Shown: positions 7,793-17,045, numbered from the stretch's first letter. The stretch: DNA of 64,000 bases from Pseudomonas sp. Irchel s3h17 (GCF_900187505.1 NZ_FYDL01000003.1:310001-374000), one strand, 5' to 3'. The notes: generated from the letters alone by a model not told the origin. Program-made: numbers and translations.

Positions 7793-7903
7793 TGTACACA
7801 CAAGTCCAGCAGTATATGTTGGCGTGTCGCGCGGGCGTAATCAGTGGTTGAGTTATTGCTTAAGCTCGCCTGTGAGACCGCACGACAAGGATGTTGCTGA
7901 CGG

Positions 7904-8097
7904 TTACAGGTCTTTTAGCAACTCAGCCATATCATCGGCAAACTCTTCTTCTTTGGCCAGAACATCTTCAAGAATCTCCCGGATAGTTGGATCTCTTTCA
8001 CCAATGTACTAATGATCTCACGGTAACTGTCGACAGCAATGCGCTCGGCCAGTCTGTCGGCATGCTTGTTTCTTAAGGTGTGAGTGATGGGAGCGAC
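7904..8097 (-). pseudogene. Remnant of a Dps/bacterioferritin-like gene with internal deletion and frameshift
   Basis: Reading the minus strand, the sequence encodes LRNKHADRLAERI, then AVDSYREII, a one-base frameshift near 8009-8010, then YIGERDPTIREILEDVLAKE and EEFADDMAELLKDL before a stop at 7906. Ferritin-like Dps-type proteins carry HADRLAERI in one helix and LVAERIAIDSYREI some 40 residues later. The remnant appears to fuse the two at the shared AERI, removing the part between. No start codon or full N-terminus remains. The identification rests on remembered family patterns. Confidence 0.6.
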
Positions 8098-8133
8098 GAA
8101 AAGCTTAATGGATAGTTGCTCTACCCAAGAGGG

Positions 8134-9051
8134 TTAACCCGGGCTCTGCGATCCGGGTAGAAGGCCTGACAAACAAGCCTCTTCATCCAGCCACTGAAAA
8201 AACGCCCGAACCGACGGATGCCGTTCCCGTCCCGGCACACAGAGAGCGCTGTAACCAGCACCGTCGACCTGAACTTCCGGGCGATAACCCACCAGCAAGC
8301 CACTGGCGACACTTTCCGATACCAGAATATTGCTCGCCAGTACCAAGCCTTGCCCGGCAATCGCTGCTTGCAGGGCGTAATGCTCTTCGTCGTATTCACG
8401 CACGGCGGACTGGCCCGCCAGCCAGGTCTCGCCGGACTGTGCGCACCAAGCCTCCCAGCCATGGGCGTAGAGTTTGGAGTTGTGCCAATTCACGCTGATC
8501 AATGTCGGTGGTCGACGACTGGCCAGCGCCATTTGCCCGGGGGAGCCGTAGACGCCGAACTGTTCGTCGAACAGGCATTGGCCATAGAGGTTCGGGTAGT
8601 CCTCCAGGCTATAGCGGATGACCAGGTCGACGCTGGCGTCCTGGTGCAGGTCGATCACTTCGCAATGGGTGTCCAGGCGCAGCTTGATGTTCGGATGGCA
8701 GGCATAGAACCGCCCCAGGCGCGGCACCAGCCACAGTGTGGCAAAGGCCGCGGTGGTGGAAATCATCAGCGTGGTGCCGCTGCGTTGGGGGCGTAGGGTG
8801 TCGACGCTCTGCGCCACTTCCAGCAAGGCCCCGTGCAGGCTGCGAAACAAGCGCTCACCACCGTCGGTCAACTGCACGCGGCGCGGCAAGCGTTCGAACA
8901 GGGGTACGCCGAGCCAGGTTTCCAATGCGCGAATCTGGTGGGAAATCGCGGTGGGCGTCACTGACAGCTCCTCGGCGGCCGCCTTGAAACTCAGCAGGCG
9001 CGAGGCTGACTCGAATGCACGCAGGGCGGTCAAGGGGAGCGAAGCGAACAT
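8134..9051 (-). CDS. LysR-family transcriptional regulator (GcvA-like)
   Basis: This 305-aa protein has the LysR N-terminal winged HTH (LTALRAFESASRLLSFKAAA, then VTPTAISHQIRALE and LTDGGERL) within residues 8-70, and a periplasmic-binding-protein-like effector domain after it. The HTH wording is that of the GcvA/AmpR-like subgroup. It is divergent from the azoreductase-like gene at 9167 with a 115-nt gap, the usual arrangement for a LysR protein controlling its neighbour. The effector is unknown. Confidence 0.92.
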   Translation of the reverse strand: MFASLPLTALRAFESASRLLSFKAAAEELSVTPTAISHQIRALETWLGVPLFERLPRRVQLTDGGERLFRSLHGALLEVAQSVDTLRPQRSGTTLMISTTAAFATLWLVPRLGRFYACHPNIKLRLDTHCEVIDLHQDASVDLVIRYSLEDYPNLYGQCLFDEQFGVYGSPGQMALASRRPPTLISVNWHNSKLYAHGWEAWCAQSGETWLAGQSAVREYDEEHYALQAAIAGQGLVLASNILVSESVASGLLVGYRPEVQVDGAGYSALCVPGRERHPSVRAFFQWLDEEACLSGLLPGSQSPG

Positions 9052-9166
9052 CGCGGGACTCCATGGATGAATTCAATTCATCCAGACTGATTTTTACTCA
9101 TTTGAAGAAGGCCCGCTGGGAGCTTCAAGCTGCAAGCTATTCCAGTTTAGTCTTCAGGAGATTGAG

Positions 9167-9805
9167 ATGAGTAGAATTCTTGCGATTCACGCCAGCCCCC
9201 GTGGCGACCGCTCCCATTCCCGGCGTTTGGCCGAAGTGTTTTTAGCGGCCTGGCAGGCACAACATCCTCACGCGCAGTTGACCCGTCGAGAAGTGGGGCG
9301 GGCGTTGATTCCGCCGGTAAACGAAGCGTTTATCGCGGCGGCCTTTCATCCTGAACCCGAGGCTCGGTCGCTGTCGATGCAGGCCGATCTGGCACTCAGC
9401 GATCAGTTGGTCGCCGAATTGCTCGAGCACGATGGGCTGGTGATCTCCACCCCCATGCACAACTTCAGCGTGCCCAGCGGCCTCAAGGCCTGGATCGACC
9501 AGATCGTGCGCCTGGGCCTGACCTTCAACCACTCGCTGGACAACGGTGTCGCCCAGTACGAACCGCTGGTGAAGGGCAAGAAAGCCCTGATTGTCACCAG
9601 CCGTGGTGGTTTCGGTTTCGGCCCCGGTGGCGAGAACGAGGCCATGAACCACGCCGATCCCTTGCTGCGCACGGCGCTGGGGTTTATCGGCATCGACGAG
9701 GTCACGGTGGTTGCGGCCGAAGGTGAGGAGTCCACCGAACGCACCTTTGCCGTGTCAGCCGCGGAGGCCGAGCAACGCCTACGGGCGCTGGCCTGGGTGT
9801 TTTGA
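9167..9805 (+). CDS. azoR: FMN-dependent NAD(P)H oxidoreductase, azoreductase-like
   Basis: This 212-aa flavodoxin-fold protein has the phosphate-binding N-terminus [18 protein letters not shown], the FMN-contact motif [20 protein letters not shown], and the second FMN loop [20 protein letters not shown]. It matches the AzoR/quinone-reductase group, cytoplasmic dimers that reduce quinones, azo and nitro compounds. The start has GGAG upstream (AGGAGATTGAGATG). It is followed immediately by an SMR-family gene whose GTG is 1 nt after this stop. AzoR identity versus a general NAD(P)H dehydrogenase is uncertain. Confidence 0.82.
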   Translation: MSRILAIHASPRGDRSHSRRLAEVFLAAWQAQHPHAQLTRREVGRALIPPVNEAFIAAAFHPEPEARSLSMQADLALSDQLVAELLEHDGLVISTPMHNFSVPSGLKAWIDQIVRLGLTFNHSLDNGVAQYEPLVKGKKALIVTSRGGFGFGPGGENEAMNHADPLLRTALGFIGIDEVTVVAAEGEESTERTFAVSAAEAEQRLRALAWVF

Positions 9806-9806
9806 A

Positions 9807-10112
9807 GTGGCCTGGCTGTTCCTGCTGGTCGCCGCCGGGTTCGAAGTGACGTTCGCCATGGGCATGAAATACGCCGAAGGCTTCACCCGCTTGTGGCCGT
9901 CGCTGATCACCGTGGTCGCGGCCGTGGGCGGGATCTACTTCCTGACCCTGGCCATGCGCGAATTGCCGGTGAGCATTGCCTACCCGATCTGGACGGCCAT
10001 CGGTTCGCTGGGCACGGTGTTCCTGGGCTTCGCCTTGTTGGGCGAAAGCCTGACGCCGGTCAAGCTGGTGTCGGTTGCCTTGATCGTGGCGGGGGTGGCG
10101 GGCTTGAAATAG
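9807..10112 (+). CDS. Small multidrug resistance (SMR) family transporter, SugE/Gdx-like
   Basis: I chose the GTG at 9807, which gives MAWLFLLVAAGFEVTFAMGM, the standard SMR N-terminus; the open frame upstream overlaps the azoreductase gene and has no family character. The 101-aa protein has four hydrophobic helices and the essential membrane Glu13. AYPIWTAIGSLGTVFLG and LLGESLTPVKLVSVALIV are family motifs. SMR proteins are dual-topology dimers that exchange protons for guanidinium or hydrophobic cations. The single-copy context suits the Gdx/SugE side, but substrate is not settled. It is probably coupled to the preceding gene. Confidence 0.85.
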   Translation: MAWLFLLVAAGFEVTFAMGMKYAEGFTRLWPSLITVVAAVGGIYFLTLAMRELPVSIAYPIWTAIGSLGTVFLGFALLGESLTPVKLVSVALIVAGVAGLK

Positions 10113-10224
10113 GCGTCGAGGAATGTCATAGACGCAGGGTAAAGGTCTCATCTTCGATGGCGAGGCGGGTGGCCGACTTGCACCCCAGCCTGGACCTTCC
10201 CAACGATCACAAGGATGTTTGCCC

Positions 10225-11115
10225 ATGCCGCAGGAAACCGCCACGCGCTACCCCTTGGTATTGGTCCCGGGCATGCTCGGCTTTGTTCGTCTGCTGGTGT
10301 ACCCCTACTGGTACGGGATCATCCCGGCGTTGCGCCGGGGTGGCGCCCTGGTGTTCGCCGTGCAGGTTTCGCCAGTGAACTCCAATGAAGTCCGCGGCGA
10401 AGAACTGCTGATGCAAATCGAGGACATCGTGCGTGAAACCGGAGCCGGCAAGGTCAATCTGATTGGCCACAGCCAGGGTGCGCTGACCGCCCGATACGCG
10501 GCGGCCAAGCGTCCGGACCTGGTGGCCTCGGTGACGTCGGTCGCCGGCCCCAACCATGGCTCGGAACTGGCGGATTACCTGCACCGGCACTACCCGCCCG
10601 ACAGTGCGAAAGGCCGTGTCCTGAGTGCGGTACTGCGCATGGTCGCGTGGGTGATGGGCGTGCTGGAAACCGGTCATCACGTGCGCAGATGGTCGGTGGA
10701 CTTGGACGCTTCGCACAACTCCCTGACGGGCGAAGGCGTGGCCCTGTTCAACCAGCGTTATCCACAGGGCTTGCCCGAGACGTGGGGTGGACAGGGGCCT
10801 GAGTGGGTCAACGGTGTGCGCTACTACTCCTGGTCCGGCACCTTGCAACCCGGCAAGACCGACCGGGCTGGCAACCTGTTGGACGGCACCAACCGTAGCT
10901 GCCGCTTGTTCGCTCACACCTTTGTCCGCGAGGCCGGGCAGTGCGACGGCATGGTCGGGCGATACAGCTCGCACCTGGGGACGGTGATTGGCGATGACTA
11001 CCCGCTGGATCATTTCGACATTGTTAACCAGTCGCTGGGGCTGGTGGGCAAAGGTGCCGATCCGGTACGCCTGTTTGTCGAGCATGCCCGGCGGTTGAAA
11101 GCGGCGGGTGTATAG
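10225..11115 (+). CDS. Alpha/beta-hydrolase triacylglycerol lipase (family I lipase-like)
   Basis: Starting at ATG 10225, with AAGGA 9 nt upstream (an in-frame TTG at 10219 is too close to that site), the protein is 296 aa. It opens with YPLVLVPGMLGF, the oxyanion-side motif, and has the nucleophile elbow GHSQG with Ser83. The late region SSHLGTVIGDDYPLDHFD supplies the likely Asp and His of the triad. No signal peptide is visible, unlike the Lif-dependent secreted P. aeruginosa LipA, and no foldase gene lies beside it. It resembles P. fragi-type or intracellular lipases; the natural ester is unknown. Confidence 0.88.
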   Translation: MPQETATRYPLVLVPGMLGFVRLLVYPYWYGIIPALRRGGALVFAVQVSPVNSNEVRGEELLMQIEDIVRETGAGKVNLIGHSQGALTARYAAAKRPDLVASVTSVAGPNHGSELADYLHRHYPPDSAKGRVLSAVLRMVAWVMGVLETGHHVRRWSVDLDASHNSLTGEGVALFNQRYPQGLPETWGGQGPEWVNGVRYYSWSGTLQPGKTDRAGNLLDGTNRSCRLFAHTFVREAGQCDGMVGRYSSHLGTVIGDDYPLDHFDIVNQSLGLVGKGADPVRLFVEHARRLKAAGV

Positions 11116-11122
11116 CCGCTTT

Positions 11123-11237
11123 TGTGGCGAGGCAGCTTGCTCCCGCTCGAGCGCGAAACAGTCGCAAAACCAGTCGAGCCGAGACGCAGTCTTCAGGGCG
11201 ACTGCGCACCCCAGCGGGAGCAAACTCCCTCGCCACA
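11123..11237. repeat. REPIN-like inverted repeat pair
   Basis: TGTGGCGAGGCAGCTTGCTCCCGCT on one side and its near reverse complement ending CTCCCTCGCCACA on the other flank about 65 nt of variable DNA. The same unit recurs at 36311-36442 and 63109-63242, with solo or short forms at 24211 and 37934. Confidence 0.85.
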
Positions 11238-11242
11238 GAAGA

Positions 11243-12118
11243 TCAAGCGCGACCGAGCACCGTGGTCCAGCGTTCGGACAACAGCACCCCGCCCAATGTC
11301 ATCAGCCCGCCCACGAGGTGGTACAGCGCCAACTGCTCATGCAGGACGACGGCAGCAATCAGGGCGGTGATCAATGGCAGCAGGTTGAAAAACAGGGTGG
11401 TCCGGCTCGGCCCCAGGCGCACCACTGCCTGCATCCACGCCAGGGGCGCGACCATCGAGGCGAGCAGGCAGGCGTAGAGCACCAGTGGGATGTTCTGCAA
11501 GGTCGGGCCGACCTTGGGCGAGGCCACGAACAGCGGAAACAGCACCACCACCGCCACCAGCACCTGTAGGTAGAGCAGCACCAGGGGCGGCAGGCGCAGC
11601 TGCCATTTCTTCAGCAGGGTGCTGTAGATCGCGTAGGCCAGGGTCGCGATCAGCATCATCGCATCACCGAGATTGACCCCGTGCTCCAGCAGCGCGCCGA
11701 GGCTGCCGGACGAGATCACCACCAGCACCCCGGCCAAGGACAGTACCGCCCCCGCCAGCGCACCGGCCGTCAGCCGTTGGCCAAGACTGACGATCGCCAT
11801 GGCCAATGACATCAACGGCATCAGTGACAGGATGATGCCCATGTTGGTGGCCGTGGTCAGGGCGGCGGCGAAGTACGCCAGGCTTTGATACACCGCCATG
11901 CCCAGTACGCCGAGGATGAAGATCCTGGTCAGGTTCGGACGAATCACTGGCCAATGGTTGATCACCGGTTTGAGCATGAATGGCGTGAACAGTATCCCGG
12001 CGAGCAGCCAGCGATAGAAACCGATCTCGGCGGGGAAAATCGCACCGGCCGACATTTTGGTGATCACGGTGTTGCCGGCCCAGATGAAAATGGCCAGCAG
12101 GGGATAAGCGTATTGCAT
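11243..12118 (-). CDS. EamA-family (DMT superfamily) exporter
   Basis: This 291-aa protein has about ten transmembrane helices in two EamA repeats (first YPLLAIFIWAGNTVITKMSA, second ATLAYAIYSTLLKKW). DMT proteins of this type export amino acids or other small metabolites; the substrate cannot be read from sequence. The divergent AraC-family gene at 12214 is a likely regulator, sharing the 95-nt intergenic region. Start taken at the ATG 12118, in normal position for the first helix. Confidence 0.88.
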   Translation of the reverse strand: MQYAYPLLAIFIWAGNTVITKMSAGAIFPAEIGFYRWLLAGILFTPFMLKPVINHWPVIRPNLTRIFILGVLGMAVYQSLAYFAAALTTATNMGIILSLMPLMSLAMAIVSLGQRLTAGALAGAVLSLAGVLVVISSGSLGALLEHGVNLGDAMMLIATLAYAIYSTLLKKWQLRLPPLVLLYLQVLVAVVVLFPLFVASPKVGPTLQNIPLVLYACLLASMVAPLAWMQAVVRLGPSRTTLFFNLLPLITALIAAVVLHEQLALYHLVGGLMTLGGVLLSERWTTVLGRA

Positions 12119-12213
12119 GGGAAAAACCAGAACGTTGATGAAGCGCGATTATCCCCTGTCTGGATCAATGCCTATACTTCGATCCAGACAACCCGCCCTT
12201 GAATCCGGACAGC

Positions 12214-12999
12214 ATGAACAGAAAGCCTATCGATCTGCTGGATTTCAGCGGTTTACCGGCGCCGGTGTACTTCCGCTACGCCGACTTCGACGCCCACAGC
12301 CACGCATTGGCCCATCGCCACCCCTGGGGCACCCTCGAGTATTCGGCGCACGGCGTGATGCACATGGACATCGCCGGCAGTCGCTTCATGTCGCCCCCGC
12401 AGTACGCGGTGTGGGTGCCGCCGCACACCGAGCACAGCTTTTACAGCGCTCAACCGATCACCTACCGCGCGGTGTGCCTGGCACCGGAGATCTGCCGTGA
12501 TCTGCCGCAGCAGGCCTGCACCCTGGCGATCAGCGACATCCTCAAGGCGATCCTCAAGGACTTTGCCGCCCGTGACGTGAAGATCGCGCAGCACCCAGCC
12601 GACGTTCGCCTGGTCCAGGTGCTGGTGGACCAGTTGCACCTGGCGCCGGTGCATGAGTGTTACTTGCCTTACGCCAGCAGCGCCGGACTGCTGGGCATAC
12701 TGGAAGCCTTGCAGGCCGACCCGGGGGACAATCGGCCATTGGCGCAATGGGCTGAGCAGATCCACGTCAGTGAGCGAACCCTGGCGCGTCAGTGTGTGCG
12801 TGAGCTGGGCATGAGCTTCGGCGAATGGCGTCAGCGCCTGCGGTTCCTGGCCTCGATCGAGGCGCTGGACAGTCCTCGCAGCATTCAGGAAATCGCCTTC
12901 GACATGGGCTACAGCACGGCCTCGGCGTTTATTGCGATGTTTCAGCGCCAGGCCGGTTGCACCCCCGAGCACTATCGCCGCACCAGCCTGGATAGTTGA
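12214..12999 (+). CDS. AraC-family transcriptional regulator
   Basis: The 261-aa protein has an N-terminal cupin-type domain (HSHALAHRHPWGTLEYSAHG, then FMSPPQYAVWVPPHTEHS) and a C-terminal double helix-turn-helix (LAQWAEQIHVSERTLARQC and IQEIAFDMGYSTASAFIAMF). This layout matches the NimR/YdeO-like AraC group that controls adjacent efflux genes. I prefer ATG 12214 over a TTG at 12199. It is divergent from the EamA exporter. The inducer is not known. Confidence 0.92.
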   Translation: MNRKPIDLLDFSGLPAPVYFRYADFDAHSHALAHRHPWGTLEYSAHGVMHMDIAGSRFMSPPQYAVWVPPHTEHSFYSAQPITYRAVCLAPEICRDLPQQACTLAISDILKAILKDFAARDVKIAQHPADVRLVQVLVDQLHLAPVHECYLPYASSAGLLGILEALQADPGDNRPLAQWAEQIHVSERTLARQCVRELGMSFGEWRQRLRFLASIEALDSPRSIQEIAFDMGYSTASAFIAMFQRQAGCTPEHYRRTSLDS

Positions 13000-13119
13000 T
13001 GAACCTGTTGCAGGCTTTATCTACACTCAGACCCCACGGTCTGTCGACACAATACCTAGTGCTGACATCCGAACGCTGGCAGACTGCCGGTCCTTTCACG
13101 CCGTTTGTTTTGAGGCTGT

Positions 13120-14133
13120 ATGCCAACGTTTTCTCAGCGTCACGTGTTGCTGTCAGTCAGTTGGGTAATCATTTTTGGTGGTTTGTTGCTGGTATTGCCG
13201 CTGCGACTTCTGCCGAGCCTGCTGGCCGGATTACTGGTGTTCGAGCTGGTCAACATGCTCACGCCACAGCTGCAACGGCTGATAGAGGGGCGGCGAGCAC
13301 GCTGGCTCGCCGTGGCGTTGCTCGGCACCCTGGTGGTCAGTGTGCTGGCGTTGATCTTTGCCGGCGCGTTCAGCTTTTTGTTGCATGAGGCGGAAAACCC
13401 CGGGGCCTCCCTGGACAAATTCATGGGCGTGGTCGACAAGGCGCGCGGGCAACTGCCACCGTTCGTCGACGCCTACCTGCCCGCCAGTGCCGCGGAGTTT
13501 CGCGTGGCCATCGGTGAATGGCTGAGCAAACACCTGAGTGATCTGCAACTGGTGGGCAAGGACGCGGCGCACATGTTCGTCACGCTGCTGATCGGCATGG
13601 TGCTGGGGGCGATCATTGCCTTGCAGAGCATGCCGGATGTCACCAAGCGCAAACCCTTGGCCGCCGCCCTGTTCGATCGCCTGCACCTGCTGGTGCAAGC
13701 CTTTCGCAATATCGTCTTCGCCCAGATCAAGATCTCCCTGCTCAATACCGTGTTCACCGGGATCTTCCTGGCGGTGGTGCTGCCGATGTTCGGGATCCAG
13801 CTGCCGTTGACCAAGACCCTGATCGTGCTGACGTTCCTGTTGGGCCTGCTGCCGGTGATCGGCAACCTGATCTCCAACACACTGATCACCATCGTCGGTT
13901 TGTCATTGTCGATCTGGGTGGCCGTCGCGGCGCTGGGTTACCTGATTGTTATCCACAAGCTGGAGTACTTCCTCAACGCGCGGATCGTCGGCGGGCAGAT
14001 CAGTGCCAAGTCGTGGGAGTTACTGCTGGCGATGCTGGTGTTCGAGGCCGCGTTCGGCCTGCCGGGGGTGGTGGCAGGGCCGATTTACTACGCGTACCTG
14101 AAGAGTGAGTTGAAGCAGGCGGGGTTGGTTTAA
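13120..14133 (+). CDS. AI-2E family transporter (PerM/YdiK-like)
   Basis: This 337-aa membrane protein has a cluster of N-terminal helices (VLLSVSWVIIFGGLLLVLPL), a central polar region, and conserved C-terminal helices (IVLTFLLGLLPVIGNLISNT, VIHKLEYFLNARIVGGQISA). The HKLEYFLNARIVG stretch is characteristic of this family. Despite the name, most members are not shown to move autoinducer-2; some act as antiporters. It is followed at 14137 by a strong inverted repeat, so it is probably monocistronic. Confidence 0.85.
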   Translation: MPTFSQRHVLLSVSWVIIFGGLLLVLPLRLLPSLLAGLLVFELVNMLTPQLQRLIEGRRARWLAVALLGTLVVSVLALIFAGAFSFLLHEAENPGASLDKFMGVVDKARGQLPPFVDAYLPASAAEFRVAIGEWLSKHLSDLQLVGKDAAHMFVTLLIGMVLGAIIALQSMPDVTKRKPLAAALFDRLHLLVQAFRNIVFAQIKISLLNTVFTGIFLAVVLPMFGIQLPLTKTLIVLTFLLGLLPVIGNLISNTLITIVGLSLSIWVAVAALGYLIVIHKLEYFLNARIVGGQISAKSWELLLAMLVFEAAFGLPGVVAGPIYYAYLKSELKQAGLV

Positions 14134-14136
14134 CTG

Positions 14137-14176
14137 CTCCATGATTGTTCCCACGAGCGTGGGAACAATCATGGAG
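14137..14176. terminator. Bidirectional terminator with 19-bp perfect stem
   Basis: CTCCATGATTGTTCCCACG (14137-14155) and its exact reverse complement (14158-14176) are separated by only 2 nt. The hairpin lies between the convergent AI-2E and yegD-like genes, 3 nt after one stop and 6 nt before the other. There is no T-run, but the stem is long. Confidence 0.75.
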
Positions 14177-14182
14177 GGGGCA

Positions 14183-15457
14183 TTAGGCCAATGTGCCGTA
14201 ACGCTTCATGGCGTCGATCGCCAGACCGCTGCCAATGCTGCCAAAGATGTTCCCTTCCACATGGCGCGCGTTCGGCAGCATGGCCGAGACGCTGTTGCGC
14301 AAGGCCGGGATCCCGCTCGAACCGCCGGTGAAGAACACCGTGTCGACGTGCTCGACACCCACGTTGGCGTCGCTCAGCAGTTGGGTCACGCTGTTGCGCA
14401 CACGCTCGAGCAAGCCATCGATGGCCGATTCGAACAGTGCCCGGCTCAGCTCCACACTCAAACCCGACTCGATGCGATCCAGCGGCACATGCCGGTTGTC
14501 CGCGTGGGTCAGCTGGATCTTGGTTTCCTCGACTTCCATCGCCAGCCAGTGCCCGGCGCGTTGCTCAATCAACTTGAACAGACGGTCGATGCCACCGGTG
14601 TCCTCGATGTCGTAGCGCATGCTGCCCAGGGCAATCTGGGATTTTTGCGAGTAGACCGAGTTGATGGTGTGCCAGGTCGCCAGGTTCATGTGGTGACTGG
14701 TGGGCATGTAGGCGCCGCTCTTCATCCGGCTGCCGTAGCCGAACATCGGCATCACGCCTTGCAGGCTCAGCTGCTTGTCGAAGTCGGTCCCGCCGACGTG
14801 TACGCCACCGGTGGCGAGGATGTCGTCCTGGCGCTGGTCCAGGCCACGGCGCTCGGGTGACAGGCGCACCAGCGAGAAGTCGGAGGTACCACCGCCGATG
14901 TCGACAATCAGTACCAGCTCTTCTTTCTCGATGGTCGACTCGTAGTCGAAGGCGGCGGCAATCGGTTCGTACTGGAACGACACTTCCTTGAAGCCGATCT
15001 TGCGCGCCACGTCCACCAGCGTGTCTTCGGCTTCCTTGTCGGCGACCGGGTCATCGTCGACGAAGAACACCGGACGCCCCAGCACCACTTCTTCGAACTC
15101 CCGACCGGCTTCGGCTTCGGCGCGCTGCTTCAGTTGGCCGATGAACAGCCCCAGCAGGTCCTTGAACGGCATGGCCGTGCCCAGCACGCTGGTGTCGTGC
15201 TTGATCAGCCTGGAACCCAGCAGGCTCTTGAGCGAGCGCATCAGGCGGCCTTCATAGCCCTCCAGGTACTCGTGCAGCGCCAGGCGGCCGTACACCGGAC
15301 GGCGTTCTTCGATGTTGAAGAAGACCACCGAAGGCAGGGTGATCTTGTCGTCCTCCAGCGCGATCAGCGTTTCCATGCCGGGGCGTAGCCAGCCGACAGT
15401 GGAGTTGGACGTGCCGAAGTCGATACCGCAGGCACGGGCCGCAGATGCGTTTTTCAT
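14183..15457 (-). CDS. yegD: YegD-like Hsp70-family chaperone
   Basis: This 424-aa protein has the actin/Hsp70 nucleotide-binding fold: phosphate 1 loop GIDFGTSNSTVGW near residue 11, phosphate 2 loop VDIGGGTSDF, and adenosine loop FFTGGSSGIPALR. It lacks a full-length Hsp70 substrate-binding domain, as in YegD. Such proteins are atypical Hsp70s of unclear client range. It is divergent from the DnaJ-like cbpA gene, which suggests, but does not show, a partnership. Confidence 0.88.
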   Translation of the reverse strand: MKNASAARACGIDFGTSNSTVGWLRPGMETLIALEDDKITLPSVVFFNIEERRPVYGRLALHEYLEGYEGRLMRSLKSLLGSRLIKHDTSVLGTAMPFKDLLGLFIGQLKQRAEAEAGREFEEVVLGRPVFFVDDDPVADKEAEDTLVDVARKIGFKEVSFQYEPIAAAFDYESTIEKEELVLIVDIGGGTSDFSLVRLSPERRGLDQRQDDILATGGVHVGGTDFDKQLSLQGVMPMFGYGSRMKSGAYMPTSHHMNLATWHTINSVYSQKSQIALGSMRYDIEDTGGIDRLFKLIEQRAGHWLAMEVEETKIQLTHADNRHVPLDRIESGLSVELSRALFESAIDGLLERVRNSVTQLLSDANVGVEHVDTVFFTGGSSGIPALRNSVSAMLPNARHVEGNIFGSIGSGLAIDAMKRYGTLA

Positions 15458-15553
15458 GTCTTTCGAGTTCCGGTTAAAAAACGGCCGCGCAGTGTATGCC
15501 AGTGCGGCACAGAACCGAAGGCCGACTATCCGCTAAATCTCAGCTTTCCGCGC

Positions 15554-15581
15554 CTTGAAAGACTATCCTTGCTCCCCAAAC
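15554..15581 (+). promoter_or_regulatory. Candidate heat-shock (sigma-32) promoter for cbpAM
   Basis: CTTGAAA, a 13-nt spacer and CCCCAAAC resemble the sigma-32 consensus CTTGAAA-N11-16-CCCCATNT with two mismatches in the -10 part. It would give a leader of about 160 nt before cbpA. Inference from pattern only. Confidence 0.4.
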
Positions 15582-15749
15582 TTACAGGCATGGCTTGGCA
15601 GCCACTGCGCGATCAACGGATTCGCCCGGCTGCCGATAAATTTCTGACGCGCTGTCCGGTCACAACCCTGAGATCGGTCAAGCCTGCTGCGACCCATCGG
15701 TGCAAGCTGGCAGGCGGCGCGATATCGATAACGGATGGTGATTCGAGCG

Positions 15750-16691
15750 ATGGACTTCAAAGACTATTACAAGATACTCGGTGTGGAGCCGACCGCTGAC
15801 GACAAGGCGATCAAGGCCGCCTATCGCAAGCTGGCGCGCAAGTACCACCCCGATGTCAGCAAGGAAAAGGACGCTGAAGCCAAGTTCAAGGACGCCTCGG
15901 AGGCGTATGAAGCGCTGAAAAGCGCCGACAAACGCGCCGAATACGATGACTTGCGCCGTTACGGCCAGCATGGCCAGCCGTTCCAGGGACCGCCGGGCTG
16001 GCAGAGCCGTGGCGGTTATGGTGGTGGTCAGGACGCCGGTGACTTCTCGGACTTCTTCAGTTCGATCTTTGGTAATCGTGGCCCCGGCTTCGGTGGTGGA
16101 CAGTCCGGCCGTAGCGCCGGTCGTCGAGGGCAGGACGTGGAAATGGAACTGGCGGTTTTTCTCGAAGAAACCCTGTCGAGCGAGTCGAAGAAGATCAGTT
16201 TCCAGGTGCCGCAGTACAACGCTGCCGGTCAGCACGTCAGCAACACCAGCAAGAGCCTGAACGTGAAGATCCCGGCCGGTGTCACCGATGGCGAGCGCAT
16301 CCGGCTCAAGGGCCAGGGCGCACCGGGTATCGGTGGTGGCGCCAATGGCGACCTGTACCTGACCATTCGCTTTGCACCGCACCGGAAATTTGATGTGGAA
16401 GGCGAAAACCTGATCATCACCTTACCGATGGCACCGTGGGAACTGGCGCTGGGTACCGAGGTGGCAGTACCGACCCTGACCGGCAAGATCAACCTGAAAG
16501 TCCCGGCCGGGAGCCAGAACGGCCAGCGCATGCGCGCCAAGGGCCATGGCCTGCTGAACAAGGCGGGCGAACGCGGCTACCTGTTCGTGCAACTGAAGGC
16601 GGTGATGCCCAAGCACAGCGACGACGAGGTCAAGGCCTTGTGGCAGGAACTGGCGAAGAAGGCGGCGTTCAATCCGCGAGAACACTTTTGA
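15750..16691 (+). CDS. cbpA: DnaJ-like co-chaperone CbpA
   Basis: This 313-aa protein starts with the J domain ([17 protein letters not shown] at residues 33-35), followed by a Gly/Phe-rich linker ([17 protein letters not shown] and [13 protein letters not shown]) and two beta-sandwich client domains (ending [19 protein letters not shown]). There is no zinc-finger region, which separates CbpA from DnaJ. It stimulates DnaK and binds curved DNA in E. coli. I prefer ATG 15750 over the in-frame ATG 15735 because the J domain starts at MDFKDYY. It is followed by cbpM, its specific inhibitor. Confidence 0.94.
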   Translation: MDFKDYYKILGVEPTADDKAIKAAYRKLARKYHPDVSKEKDAEAKFKDASEAYEALKSADKRAEYDDLRRYGQHGQPFQGPPGWQSRGGYGGGQDAGDFSDFFSSIFGNRGPGFGGGQSGRSAGRRGQDVEMELAVFLEETLSSESKKISFQVPQYNAAGQHVSNTSKSLNVKIPAGVTDGERIRLKGQGAPGIGGGANGDLYLTIRFAPHRKFDVEGENLIITLPMAPWELALGTEVAVPTLTGKINLKVPAGSQNGQRMRAKGHGLLNKAGERGYLFVQLKAVMPKHSDDEVKALWQELAKKAAFNPREHF

Positions 16692-16732
16692 TCGGCGCGC
16701 ATTCCAGCGCTTGAGCAATGGAGTCATTGACT

Positions 16733-17038
16733 ATGAGCAGTCCCCTGATCGTTCAACTGGACATGGCAGAATTCTGTGAGGCGACCGGTTTACCCGACGT
16801 CTACGTGATCGAAATCGTCGAACACGGCATTCTCGAACCTCAGGGCGCACAGCCCGGGGAGTGGCGTTTCAACGACGTCGAACTGGCCTTGGCCAAACGC
16901 GCCGCGAAATTGCGGCGCGACCTGGAGCTGGAATGGGAAGGCGTCGCCCTGGCGCTGGACCTGCTTGAAGAAGTGCAGCAGTTGCGTGCCGAGAACCGGA
17001 TGCTCAAGCAGCGGTTGGGGCGGCTGGTGGTGGAGTAG
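16733..17038 (+). CDS. cbpM: Chaperone modulator CbpM
   Basis: The 101-aa product begins MSSPLIVQLDMAEFCEATGL and has a MerR-like N-terminal fold with a C-terminal coiled-coil helix (LDLLEEVQQLRAENRMLKQR). CbpM binds the J domain of CbpA and blocks its action on DnaK. GGAG at 16720-16723 supports ATG 16733 rather than 16718. It lies 41 nt after cbpA and is followed by a terminator, so cbpA-cbpM is a two-gene operon. Confidence 0.9.
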   Translation: MSSPLIVQLDMAEFCEATGLPDVYVIEIVEHGILEPQGAQPGEWRFNDVELALAKRAAKLRRDLELEWEGVALALDLLEEVQQLRAENRMLKQRLGRLVVE

Positions 17039-17045
17039 GCCGGAT

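Noticed and set aside
11123..11237. Possible CRISPR array
   Set aside because: Only a single inverted pair occurs per site, with no regular direct repeats and spacers; explained as REPIN-like.
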